A stretch of DNA of 64,000 nt from Paenibacillus aurantius (GTDB lineage Bacteria > Bacillota > Bacilli > Paenibacillales > NBRC-103111), in NCBI RefSeq assembly GCF_032268605.1, contig NZ_CP130318.1, positions 4,997,501 to 5,061,500 of the forward strand, read 5' to 3'. How positions within the stretch are numbered: the first letter of the stretch is position 1; each line of letters opens with the position of its first letter. Below the pieces are notes generated by a model. It had not been told where the DNA came from. It searched no databases and saw nothing but the letters and a program-made list of their open reading frames with translations. A program made the position numbers and the translations under genes. Positions 53,649 through 63,966 of this stretch are shown here, in pieces.

Positions 53649-54635
53649 ATGAAGGAAGAAATTCGATTAAGAGATCTTATTTTTCTGATAGTAACCAATT
53701 TAAAAGCTGTCTTGTTAGTTACTTTCTTAATAATGCTAATTGCTGCCCTATATTTAATATTCCTCATAAAGCCTACATATAGAACGGAATCTTTAGTCAT
53801 AGTTAATCAAATGAATGAAGATCAAAATACAAAAAGTAGAGACCTGAGTCCCTTGGCCGAACAAGTTAGAAGTGATTCGGGGTTATCCAAAATTATCAAC
53901 TATTTGAAGCTTGACTCGAATAAATATTCCATAAATACCATTCGTCAAGCATTAAGTATAACCACTGAGAAAGACGCTGGACTAATTTCAATTACTGCTA
54001 AAGGGGAAAATCCTGAATTTGCAAAAAATTTAGCAAACACCGTTGCTATTGAGATCGGGAAAAATATTGAAATTTCTGACAGAATGGACTTGATTGTATC
54101 TTATAACAAACAAACCCTAGAGTTGCAAGACAAAATAAAGATGGAAGAAAGCCAGATTCAAGAAGCTAATCAATTGTTGCAAACAACCCCAGAAAAATTA
54201 GTAACAAAAAAATCTTTGCTTGATGACCCCATGCTATACTCCATAGTAAATAATATGAAAAATCAAAAAACTGACCAAAGTTTTGAAATGACTAGTGAAG
54301 AGGTGAATACCGTATTTTTAGAGATTAAAACTAAGGCAGCGGAAGCTTCACTTGAGTTGTCCAAGCTTCAAGCACAATTAAAATCACTTACTGATAAAAT
54401 GGTTGAAAATCAAAAATTTATTAATGAGATTGATAAAAATAGTTCTACTGAGGAGAACATACAAAAAATCAACACAAATTATAAGGCAGTAATTTTCAAT
54501 CCAGCAATTGCCCCTAGAGAACCAATTAGCGTTAACAAAAAATTGATCGTTATTCTGTCGGGATTTTTCACTTTTATCTTCTCGATAACTTTTGTTTTCC
54601 TTAAAGAATTTTGGAAAAAAGAATTAATTTCGTAG
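53649..54635 (+). CDS. Chain-length determinant protein (Wzz/CapA-type co-polymerase)
   Basis: A 328-residue PCP protein. One N-terminal helix (about residues 15-37, VLLVTFLIMLIAALYLIF) and one C-terminal helix (about 297-320) flank an extracytoplasmic helical domain with a long coiled-coil region (LELQDKIKMEESQIQEANQ). The conserved pre-helix-2 segment is FNPAIAPREPISVNKKL. It sets polysaccharide chain length. Firmicute systems normally also have a BY-kinase partner (CapB/YwqD); none is next to it. The ribosome site is poor (a stop codon sits 9 bases before the ATG). Confidence 0.85.
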   Translation: MKEEIRLRDLIFLIVTNLKAVLLVTFLIMLIAALYLIFLIKPTYRTESLVIVNQMNEDQNTKSRDLSPLAEQVRSDSGLSKIINYLKLDSNKYSINTIRQALSITTEKDAGLISITAKGENPEFAKNLANTVAIEIGKNIEISDRMDLIVSYNKQTLELQDKIKMEESQIQEANQLLQTTPEKLVTKKSLLDDPMLYSIVNNMKNQKTDQSFEMTSEEVNTVFLEIKTKAAEASLELSKLQAQLKSLTDKMVENQKFINEIDKNSSTEENIQKINTNYKAVIFNPAIAPREPISVNKKLIVILSGFFTFIFSITFVFLKEFWKKELIS

Positions 54636-54646
54636 AAATAGAGAGA

Positions 54647-54695
54647 CCCCCTAACGGACACAAACTATTGTGTGCTCTTCGTTAAGGGTTTTTTT
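54647..54695 (+). terminator. Terminator after the chain-length gene
   Basis: Outer stem CCCTAACG/CGTTAAGGG with an inner CACA...TGTG pairing, then seven T. Confidence 0.78.
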
Positions 54696-54736
54696 ATAGG
54701 AGTGTTTATAAGTTATAAACAAAGGAGAATAGCTAT

Positions 54737-57196
54737 ATGGATTTTCACAGAAAAACTAAAGAGAATAGTAGTTCACTTATACTTTGGATAATTTGTATTT
54801 GTACTATATTTTTTTTATTTACAGCCCCTTTCTATAAAGGATTATTTGTTGGACTCAACATTACTTTTGATGGTCCCCTCTTCTCTTTTATGATTGTTTC
54901 GTCCCTATTGTTATTGTTACTCTCAATATACTTATTGTTTCATACAAACTTAATAGACAAGAAAGAACAATTGGGGTTAGTTTTTGTTTGGGTATTACCT
55001 ATTCTTTATTTTGTTTCTAGCATAAACTCTGCTTCCCCTTATTCAGCAGAAAATATTTTTAACTTAAATGTAACTTATTCAATTTTTTTTCTTATTGGTC
55101 TTTTTTTATATAAGAATACCTTGGCATTTCGAGTACTTTCCTCTGGACTACTTCTCTCACTTTACTGCGTGGTTATGGTGGGTTTCGCGAATTTATTTGG
55201 AAATATGAATATGATGGATGCTGTAATGGGCTTTAAAACATGGATGAGAATCACATCCGTATTTCAATATGCAAATACCTATTCTGCGGTATTAGTAGGT
55301 TTATTATTTTCAAGCTTATTTTTAATTACAAATTCAGAGAATAAGTATAGACTAGGTTTTATCTCAGCGATGATAGTCCCGATAATCATATCATTTATTC
55401 TCACTGATTCACGCGGTGGTTTGCTTATGGCGCCAATTGTATTGCTTTGCTTGCTTCCGTTTCTTAGTCCTCCTAAGCAGATTATATATTTAATAAATTT
55501 AATTCTAGGGGCAACTACTTCATTTTTAGTACTAAAGCCCATCAAAAACATCAGTATTGATATTAGAGAAAATTTTTGGCAAAACTCTAATTTCAAACTA
55601 CCACTAATGTCCACTGAGTCATTAATGGCATGGGGCTTACTATTATTAGGTTCAACAGCTATGGTTATTTTTTCATTATTAATTAACCACTTCTTTTCCC
55701 CGAAAATCAAACAAATGACTAAGCAATTAACAAAATTCAAATTTAATAAATTAATATTACCTTCCGCACTAGTCATAATCTTTTCAGTACTAATTGGAAT
55801 TACATTTTCAGTACCCGCTGCTCGTAGCCTCTTGCCTGCAAGTATCTCAAGTAAAATCGAAAAAACAAATCTATCCCAAAACAGCGTCTTGGAACGATTA
55901 ACTTTCTATAGAGATACTGCGAAATTTCTCAAAGACCAACCAATAATCGGCGCGGGAGGTGGTGCCTGGGCTGCTCTATATGAAAAATATCAAAGTAATC
56001 CGTACGAATCACGTCAAGCCCATAATTTCTTTCTTCAGCTATTGACCGAGGTAGGACTGCTGGGTTTTATCATACTTTTATCACTAATAATTTACGTTTA
56101 TTACCATTTCATTCGTCGTTACAATGAACATGATTCCAATGACGTGAGCAAGCTAATTTATTTTATTATTACAACGTCAATATTGGTCCATAGTGCAATA
56201 GATTTCGATATGAGTTTCGCCTACATATCGGCCTTAGTATTTATGGGATTAGGAATCATGATCTCAAAACCTTTGATCAATACTGAAGCGATATCTTTAA
56301 GGTTTAATTATATTTATACTGGCTTTTTATTATTTGTTTCAATCTTATTGTTAGTAAGTGGTTTAGATAAAAAGATTGCTTCAAATTTTTTCAACAAAAG
56401 TATATCAGCTGCCCAGAATAGGTTACCTTTTAATGAGGTCTTAGCATCACTTGATAAATCTATTGAAATGCAACCTAAGAACATACAATATATTTCGACA
56501 AAAGCAAATATGCTAAGTCAGGCATATTCTCAGACAAAAAATGATGTTTTTTATATTCAAATGAAAAATTTAATACTGGAAGCGCAACAAATCGAGCCAA
56601 GCAATCGTATAATTATTGAGCAAAAATTGGCTATGCATTTGCAGAAAAAAGAATTTGAACAGGCAGTGGGCACTTTAGAAAATGCATTGGAATATTTCCC
56701 CTGGGACTCCGGAGTATACGAAGGTGCCAACGTACAGCCTAGTTTCTATGAACGTTTAATTAGCTTAACGTTTGAATTAGGAAAACAAGCAAATCTACAA
56801 GGTGACATTAACAAATCTAATATGTTTTGGGATAAAGCAATTTCAAATTACAATATTGTCTTATCAAAAGTAGAGCAATTAAAAAAATTACCGGCAGGGC
56901 AGCAAATTGGAAGAGATTTTCGTACGAGACCTAAAATGACCCAATGCATAGGAGAAATATATTATTACAGGAAGGATTACGAAAAAGCTGAGCAATATTT
57001 TAAAACATTACTTCCTAGTGATAACTTTGATAACTTAGAGGATCAAGAAAAGCAAATAGCTGCCCGATGGTATCTAGTTTCTTTGCAAAAACAAAGAAAG
57101 AACGATATTCAATTATACAACAAGCTAATCGCAGTGGAACCAAAAGAAAGAGATGAAATAATCAATCTTCTAAATAATAATGTCTTTAACAACTAA
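54737..57196 (+). CDS. Wzy_C-family ligase with C-terminal TPR region
   Basis: An 819-residue protein. The first ~540 residues form about 12-13 helices, with a large extracytoplasmic loop holding the O-antigen-ligase-type patch RLTFYRDTAKFLKDQPIIG, GAGGGAWAA and SRQAHNFFLQLLTEVG. Residues about 560-800 form tetratricopeptide-like helices (ASLDKSIEMQPKNIQYISTK, AVGTLENALEYFPWD, KDYEKAEQYFKTLLP). This architecture is shared with WsfB-type oligosaccharyl:S-layer-protein transferases and with some polymerases. The next gene encodes an SLH protein, which is why I prefer protein O-glycosylation. AAAGGAG lies 9 bases before the ATG. Confidence 0.8.
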   Translation: MDFHRKTKENSSSLILWIICICTIFFLFTAPFYKGLFVGLNITFDGPLFSFMIVSSLLLLLLSIYLLFHTNLIDKKEQLGLVFVWVLPILYFVSSINSASPYSAENIFNLNVTYSIFFLIGLFLYKNTLAFRVLSSGLLLSLYCVVMVGFANLFGNMNMMDAVMGFKTWMRITSVFQYANTYSAVLVGLLFSSLFLITNSENKYRLGFISAMIVPIIISFILTDSRGGLLMAPIVLLCLLPFLSPPKQIIYLINLILGATTSFLVLKPIKNISIDIRENFWQNSNFKLPLMSTESLMAWGLLLLGSTAMVIFSLLINHFFSPKIKQMTKQLTKFKFNKLILPSALVIIFSVLIGITFSVPAARSLLPASISSKIEKTNLSQNSVLERLTFYRDTAKFLKDQPIIGAGGGAWAALYEKYQSNPYESRQAHNFFLQLLTEVGLLGFIILLSLIIYVYYHFIRRYNEHDSNDVSKLIYFIITTSILVHSAIDFDMSFAYISALVFMGLGIMISKPLINTEAISLRFNYIYTGFLLFVSILLLVSGLDKKIASNFFNKSISAAQNRLPFNEVLASLDKSIEMQPKNIQYISTKANMLSQAYSQTKNDVFYIQMKNLILEAQQIEPSNRIIIEQKLAMHLQKKEFEQAVGTLENALEYFPWDSGVYEGANVQPSFYERLISLTFELGKQANLQGDINKSNMFWDKAISNYNIVLSKVEQLKKLPAGQQIGRDFRTRPKMTQCIGEIYYYRKDYEKAEQYFKTLLPSDNFDNLEDQEKQIAARWYLVSLQKQRKNDIQLYNKLIAVEPKERDEIINLLNNNVFNN

Positions 57197-57299
57197 TAGA
57201 TTTTTCCAATTAAAAGTGATAAACTTAAAAAGTTGTTTCCATATGTTTCATCATGCGACAATTATTTTAAGTATTTCTAGGTAAAGGAGGTGAAATCCA

Positions 57300-58925
57300 A
57301 TGCAACCTAGACAAAGTAATGCAAACCAAAAAAGAGAAAAGAGGGAGAAAAACTTGTTTAAGAAGCCTGTAATGAAAAAAACTTCTGCTATTCTATCTAC
57401 AGCATTAGTTGCTTCTGTACTCTCACCTGTTATTGCATTTGCAGGAAGTTGGTTGAATAATAACTCCTATGAATCCAGTACTGGTAAATTCGCCACAACG
57501 GTATCCACTGATGTTTATAACCCTGCTGGAGTTTCCGTAAAGGTATACGATCAAAACGGTAATTATATTACAACTGTTAACGACGCTACTTATGAAAGAT
57601 ATGAAACTACTGTGAGTGGAGCTACATACTATTATTACGATGTAACTGGCTCCGTTACGGCTAACACTTACAGTTCTTTGAAGTTGTGGGCTGATGGAGT
57701 AACCGATGCCGTTTACGTAACTCCTGCACCACCAGCCGGTTATGGTGGCGGATTGTTCCCTGGAAGCAATATTGTAAACAGTGACGGTCGTGCTAATGCC
57801 GCATTATTGGAAGCTCTTGTTAAGAACAACACTAACGCTGAACTGAAAATCTCCGGAGAATTTGTATTGTTGCCTGCAACAGCATTGGCAGCTGGTAAGA
57901 ATCTAACTATCTTCAATGATACTGGATCTTATACCCTTCCACTGGATAAGCTCGATATTGATGCTCACGCTAAAGCACTTGGTGTCGATGCAAAAGACCT
58001 GTGGATCCGCGTACAAATCGCAAAAGTTTCCGGGGATGCTTTGACAGCCGTGCAAAGTGCTGCTAAAGAAGTAAACGGAACGGTAATCGGAGATTCTGTT
58101 GACTTTAAGGTAACGGCTGAAACTGCTGGTAAGACCGCGATTGATGTATCCTTCGGTCAAACGTATGTAAAGCGTACAATCAACATTGACAAAGGCTACA
58201 CCACTATTAATACTAACACGAACACTGCAGCTGTTTATGACCCTGCCACTCAAACCTTGAGCTTTGTTCCTTCCACTTTTGGTGCTAAGGGTGAAAAAGC
58301 TGAAGTTGTTATCTGGCGTGTAGGTAACTCCGTTTATACGGTACTTGAAAGTAACAACAGCTTCACTGATATTGCCACTCACTGGGCTAAAGGCAACATC
58401 GAGCTGCTTGCCAATAAGCTTGTTGTGGATGGTTATGAAGATGGATCGTTTGGTGCGGAGCGCAGCATTACCCGCGCTGAATTTGCTGCTTTGATCGTAC
58501 GTGCACTGGGTATTACCCCTACGGTAACTTCGAACACGTACTTTACTGATGTAGCCACAGGACAATGGTACACCAATATTGTAAATACGGCTGCTAGCGC
58601 TGGTTTGATTGATGGTTATGCTGACCGTACTTTCCAACCAAATGCAAAAATCAACCGTGAAGAATTGGCTGCCCTTGTTGTCCGCGCTATGAAATATGCA
58701 GGCAAAGAAGTAACCGTTGATGCTACGGAGCAAGCTTCCCTGTTGACTAAATTCACCGATGCGAAACAAATCGTATGGGGACAAGCCGAAGTGGCTGCTG
58801 CCATTAAATCCGGTATCGTGGATGGTATGACCGATACGACCTTGAGCATTCGTTCGGATGCTACTCGTGCTCAATCGGCCACGATGTTGAAGCGCTTCTT
58901 GGAAAAAACGGACTTCATCAACTAA
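57300..58925 (+). CDS. S-layer-homology (SLH) domain surface protein
   Basis: A 541-residue secreted protein with the best ribosome site in the window (AAAGGAGGTGA, 7 bases before the ATG), suggesting heavy expression. The signal peptide has an unusually long basic lead (37 residues) before ILSTALVASVLSPVIAFAG. A beta-rich, Tyr/Thr/Ser-rich domain follows (50-350). Three SLH domains close it at about 355-405 (FTDIATHWAKGNIELL, ITRAEFAAL), 415-470 (INREELAAL) and 485-537 (ATRAQSATM); these bind pyruvylated secondary cell-wall polymer. It is small for a main S-layer protein. Tyr/Thr/Ser-rich segments are possible glycosylation sites. Confidence 0.9.
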   Translation: MQPRQSNANQKREKREKNLFKKPVMKKTSAILSTALVASVLSPVIAFAGSWLNNNSYESSTGKFATTVSTDVYNPAGVSVKVYDQNGNYITTVNDATYERYETTVSGATYYYYDVTGSVTANTYSSLKLWADGVTDAVYVTPAPPAGYGGGLFPGSNIVNSDGRANAALLEALVKNNTNAELKISGEFVLLPATALAAGKNLTIFNDTGSYTLPLDKLDIDAHAKALGVDAKDLWIRVQIAKVSGDALTAVQSAAKEVNGTVIGDSVDFKVTAETAGKTAIDVSFGQTYVKRTINIDKGYTTINTNTNTAAVYDPATQTLSFVPSTFGAKGEKAEVVIWRVGNSVYTVLESNNSFTDIATHWAKGNIELLANKLVVDGYEDGSFGAERSITRAEFAALIVRALGITPTVTSNTYFTDVATGQWYTNIVNTAASAGLIDGYADRTFQPNAKINREELAALVVRAMKYAGKEVTVDATEQASLLTKFTDAKQIVWGQAEVAAAIKSGIVDGMTDTTLSIRSDATRAQSATMLKRFLEKTDFIN

Positions 58926-58933
58926 TTCTGCTC

Positions 58934-58967
58934 AAAAAGACTTGGTGCCTTGGCACCAAGTCTTTTT
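58934..58967. terminator. Bidirectional terminator between SLH gene and manC
   Basis: Perfect 16-bp stem AAAAAGACTTGGTGCC with a 2-base loop and its complement ending in TTTTT; it overlaps the opposing stop codon of manC. Confidence 0.9.
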
Positions 58968-60336
58968 AATTTACTATGCTTTGATCCGCTATTTCTTCCC
59001 AGCTTCTTTGAAGCCGATGAATGTCTTCCTCCAATAATCGTCCGTTTTGTATCTCAATAATTTCAAGGTCCGTTAAAGCTTTTATAGCATGTTTTAAGCC
59101 TGCAGGAATTTGGATAACATCTCCCGCTGAAACGGACACGATGTTGTTTTCTAATTTAACCAGTCCTCTTCCTGAAATTACGTTCCATGTTTCTTTTCTT
59201 AATCTATGAAAGTGATAACTTATATTATTATTGGCCGAGATACAAATTCTCTTGGTTAACACTTCACTTCCTTCCTCGGTTTTCGTATAATCCAGAACCC
59301 GGTACCATCCCCATAATCTCTCCTCATACCTTATGGGTAATTCCGTGTTTTTGACGAAATCTTTTATCCGTGGACTGGCTTGCTTGTCTGCCACTAATAT
59401 TCCGTCGGGGCTAGCCGCAATTATTGCATTAGTCATTCCAATAATAGTTACCGGAATATCCAACTCGTTGACCAAGTGAGTATTTGTCGAATCCTTGGAT
59501 ATACTTCCTTTTCCAATTTGATGAGATTGCATCTCTTCCGTAAGAGTATTCCAGGTGCCTAAATCCTTCCAACACCCAGCGTAAGGAAGCATAACGATCT
59601 TCTCACATTTTTCTACCACTTCATAATCAAAACTTATTTTATCAAGTAACCCATACTGCTTAGTTAGCTCCTCGTACTGGACAGGCAATCTCTTTCTCTC
59701 AAGCAAGGAGATAAGAAAACCGAGCCGAAAAGCAAACACTCCACAGTTCCAAAAGGCATTTTGTTCTATTAATCTTTCTGCACCCGCCTGATCAGGTTTT
59801 TCTGCGAATCTTTGAACTGGTAAGTACCTTGCGGAAAATCTAGTCGTATTTTCTGGAACGATGTATCCATACTTTTCAGACGGATAAGTCGGTTTTACTC
59901 CAATTAACGCAATATCTGCTTTGGAATGAAATAATATATTTTCAAGCTCCTTAACTTCATTAAAGAAAGTGTCTTCTACAAAAGGATCCACGGGAAGCAC
60001 TGCTACAACTTCATTTAAGCTTATCCCTACATGGGAATACAAGTAAGTTGAAGCTAAAGCTATAGCAGGAAACGTATCTCGACGTGATGGTTCAATAATT
60101 ATCGGAACATCTTCTCCCAATTGACTCTGGATCAACTCTGATTGTGACTTACTAGTTGCTATATAGGAGGAAGAAGCCAATCCAACGGAATCAAGCTGCT
60201 TCCAAACCCGCTGAACCATCGACTCCATCTCATTGTTTTTGTTACTTAAAACTTTAATAAATTGTTTAGATCTTGAATCATTCGATAGTGGCCACAATCT
60301 TTTTCCCGAGCCTCCGGAAAGAAGAATTAACTTCAT
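58966..60336 (-). CDS. manC: Mannose-1-phosphate guanylyltransferase / mannose-6-phosphate isomerase-like (ManC)
   Basis: A 456-residue enzyme that makes GDP-mannose. The nucleotidyltransferase domain has LLSGGSGKRLWPLS at the N-terminus, EPSRRDTFPAIALA and FAEKPDQAGAERLI. The C-terminal cupin (from about residue 345: LWGWYRVLDY, NISYHFHRLRKETWNVISG, VIQIPAGLKHAI) matches type II phosphomannose isomerase. I use the ATG read from 60336. It feeds Gmd, the first committed step of the colitose route. It is convergent with the SLH gene and outside the leftward operon. Confidence 0.94.
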   Translation of the reverse strand: MKLILLSGGSGKRLWPLSNDSRSKQFIKVLSNKNNEMESMVQRVWKQLDSVGLASSSYIATSKSQSELIQSQLGEDVPIIIEPSRRDTFPAIALASTYLYSHVGISLNEVVAVLPVDPFVEDTFFNEVKELENILFHSKADIALIGVKPTYPSEKYGYIVPENTTRFSARYLPVQRFAEKPDQAGAERLIEQNAFWNCGVFAFRLGFLISLLERKRLPVQYEELTKQYGLLDKISFDYEVVEKCEKIVMLPYAGCWKDLGTWNTLTEEMQSHQIGKGSISKDSTNTHLVNELDIPVTIIGMTNAIIAASPDGILVADKQASPRIKDFVKNTELPIRYEERLWGWYRVLDYTKTEEGSEVLTKRICISANNNISYHFHRLRKETWNVISGRGLVKLENNIVSVSAGDVIQIPAGLKHAIKALTDLEIIEIQNGRLLEEDIHRLQRSWEEIADQSIVN

Positions 60337-60569
60337 ACCTGAACACATCCTTATTTTTTCTTATCCTTCTCCTCAATCTCTATCCTACACTAAAGGGTCA
60401 ATAAAAGAACAAAGCCACTTCATCCTTTGGATGGCGGCTCTACTGTTTATTATACGACATTTTGATATAATGGCAATATTATTCCAAAACACAGCATAGT
60501 TCAAAGACTTGTTTCAAGCTACTTTAGAAGATAGAAGATTCTCTTAATACAGGAAATACACAATTAAAA

Positions 60570-60595
60570 AAGCCTCCCGGTCTCCCGGGAGGCTT
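60570..60595 (-). terminator. Terminator of the groES-groEL operon
   Basis: AAGCCTCCCGG, a 4-base loop, CCGGGAGGCTT and a T-run on the minus strand, 25 bases past the groEL stop. The remaining 220 bases up to manC show no gene. Confidence 0.88.
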
Positions 60596-60619
60596 CTCTA
60601 TTTTAGCCCATAGGCTGTA

Positions 60620-62329
<1,710 letters not shown>

Positions 62330-62365
62330 TTAAAGCTGGGCTCGCGAGGAACCCGAATATGATCA

Positions 62366-62647
62366 TTAGCCCAGAACGGCCAGAATGTCGCTTTCACGCA
62401 TGATGAGCAGTTCGCGTCCTTCGAACTTCACTTCGGTGCCGGCATATTTGGAGAAGATGATGCGGTCGCCTTCTTTCACTTCCAAAGGAACACGTTCTCC
62501 GTCCTTGAAGGTTCCGGCGCCAACAGCTACAACACGGCCTTCCTGCGGCTTCTCCTTTGCCGTATCCGGCAATACGATTCCGCTTGCTGTGGTTTCCTCC
62601 TTAGCAACGGCTTCGATAACTACGCGATCACCCAAAGGTTTGATCAT
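62366..62647 (-). CDS. groES: 10-kDa co-chaperonin GroES
   Basis: A 93-residue co-chaperonin. It begins [20 protein letters not shown] with the mobile loop [19 protein letters not shown] and ends in [11 protein letters not shown]. It is the lid of the GroEL ring and the first gene of the operon. An AAAGGAGGC site lies before its ATG, and the CIRCE element lies 36 bases upstream. Confidence 0.99.
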   Translation of the reverse strand: MIKPLGDRVVIEAVAKEETTASGIVLPDTAKEKPQEGRVVAVGAGTFKDGERVPLEVKEGDRIIFSKYAGTEVKFEGRELLIMRESDILAVLG

Positions 62648-62682
62648 GGAAAAACTGCCTCCTTTAATTTATGTAGCTTGGG

Positions 62683-62709
62683 TTAGCACTCAAGACTGGT
62701 TAGTGCTAA
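62683..62709 (-). promoter_or_regulatory. CIRCE operator (HrcA binding site)
   Basis: TTAGCACTC, 9 bases, TAGTGCTAA on the plus strand: one mismatch from the consensus inverted repeat TTAGCACTC-N9-GAGTGCTAA. HrcA binding here represses groES-groEL until heat stress. hrcA itself is not in the window. Confidence 0.95.
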
Positions 62710-62720
62710 CAACACTATTT

Positions 62721-62749
62721 ATGATAATAATTTTGGGATGATTTTGCAA
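62721..62749 (-). promoter_or_regulatory. Sigma-A promoter of groES-groEL
   Basis: On the minus strand TTGCAA (62744-62749), 17-base spacer, TATCAT (62721-62726). The CIRCE element lies just downstream, covering the expected transcript start. Confidence 0.75.
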
Positions 62750-62759
62750 GTCTTTTTGG

Positions 62760-63102
62760 ACATTTTTTCAAAGGTTTATCCGATTCGCCAAAAGAACCCG
62801 CCAATCGACAACCTGACCGGCCATATGGCGGAAAAGGCTAACGCTTGCGGGTTTTCTAGAGGCATCGCACGATTAGGTTAGACACGACGGAAGGCGGGTA
62901 AGTGGCTGCGGAACAAGCCTCTCACCTACGGCTGAAAGGGCTGAACCCTCAGAACCCGACTTCCGCTTCGGCGCATAAATGGCTTTCGACACTATGGCTG
63001 TCACCCTCCCCATTAGAAGGGCGCAAACGAAAACGCGGTGCTGGCTGCCCGAAGGTTCACCTTACTAACGCCCGACAAGCGAAGCTTGGTCCCCTCATTC
63101 CC
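62760..63102. other. Intergenic region between the gro promoter and the tatC repeats
   Basis: No gene I can support. The palindrome GCCATATGGC (62820-62829) lies inside a longer stem with arms AACCCGC (about 62793) and GCGGGTT (about 62848). Nothing else stands out. Confidence 0.45.
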
Positions 63103-63186
63103 CATCACTTCGAGCCATATCCCTCTTCCTCATCACTTCGGGCCGTATCCCTCTTCCCCATCACTTCGGACCGTACTCCTCCTCCC
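63103..63186 (-). repeat. Three tandem 28-base repeats covering the tatC stop codon
   Basis: Units 63103-63130, 63131-63158 and 63159-63186 share CATCACTTCGGGCCGTATCC-like sequence. The rightmost unit holds the tatC stop and the codons for the C-terminal EEYGPK; the other two lie downstream of the stop. Confidence 0.85.
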
Positions 63187-63916
63187 ATTCCCGGTCCTGC
63201 TCCAGCTGCCGGCGGTAGATGCGTCCGGACAGCACCACGCTGATCTCGTACAGAATGATAAGCGGCAGGACGATGAGCAGGTTGGACAAGAGATCGGGCG
63301 GCGCAATCAAGGTGGACAGAATGACCAGAATAAGGTACGAATACCGGCGAAGCTTCCGCAGCCGTATCGGGTTCAAGACCCGGAGCTTGGTCAGGAACAT
63401 CACCACAACCGGCAGCTCAAACACGAGGGAGACGGGCAGCAAGATGTTGAACATAAAGGTAAAATATTGCGTAATTCCGTACGTCTCGATAAGGCTCATT
63501 CGTTCGTTAAGGCTCGTGGTGAAAGCCAGGGCGAGCCGGAAGACCACAAAGTAGGCAAACGAGAAGCCGGCCAGAAAAAGCAGCACGGAAAACGGAATGT
63601 ACTTGATCGTGGCCTTCTGTTCCTCTTCGCGAAGCCCCGGCTTGACGAACGCCCAGAGGTGATAAAGCGTAAACGGCAGCGTCACCGCCACCGCAAAAAG
63701 AAAGGCGAATTGAAAATAAACGCGGATCCCGTCTCCCGGCGCGAGGGCGTGCCAGGAAATGCCGGTGGCGGGGGGAATGCTTTTCAAGTAATCGAGAGCC
63801 GGAACGGCGATAAAAAAGCCGGCGACCATCGTGACGACAAGCACGGCCGCCACCCACATAATGCGGCGGCGCAGCTCGCCCAGATGGTCCACCAGCGACA
63901 TTTGATCTTCTTCCAT
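63161..63916 (-). CDS. tatC: Twin-arginine translocase subunit TatC
   Basis: A 251-residue integral membrane protein with six predicted helices, the core of the twin-arginine export machine that moves folded proteins. The N-terminal signal-binding region is LVDHLGELRRRIMW, and the later marks are FVKPGLREEEQKA, LPVVVMFLTKLRVLN and the helix-5/6 loop with STLIAPPDLLSNLLIVLPL. The start is ATG 63916. The stop lies in a 28-base tandem repeat. TatA/B genes usually lie upstream; the end of one may be at the window edge. Confidence 0.95.
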   Translation of the reverse strand: MEEDQMSLVDHLGELRRRIMWVAAVLVVTMVAGFFIAVPALDYLKSIPPATGISWHALAPGDGIRVYFQFAFLFAVAVTLPFTLYHLWAFVKPGLREEEQKATIKYIPFSVLLFLAGFSFAYFVVFRLALAFTTSLNERMSLIETYGITQYFTFMFNILLPVSLVFELPVVVMFLTKLRVLNPIRLRKLRRYSYLILVILSTLIAPPDLLSNLLIVLPLIILYEISVVLSGRIYRRQLEQDREWEEEYGPK

Positions 63917-63966
63917 AGTTCACCAACCCCATGCTTGTATGTGCCCTTTCGAGCCCGCGGGCGGGC

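Noticed and set aside
63103-63186. Possible CRISPR or origin iterons
   Set aside because: Only three direct units without spacers, and one lies inside tatC; a local duplication explains it.
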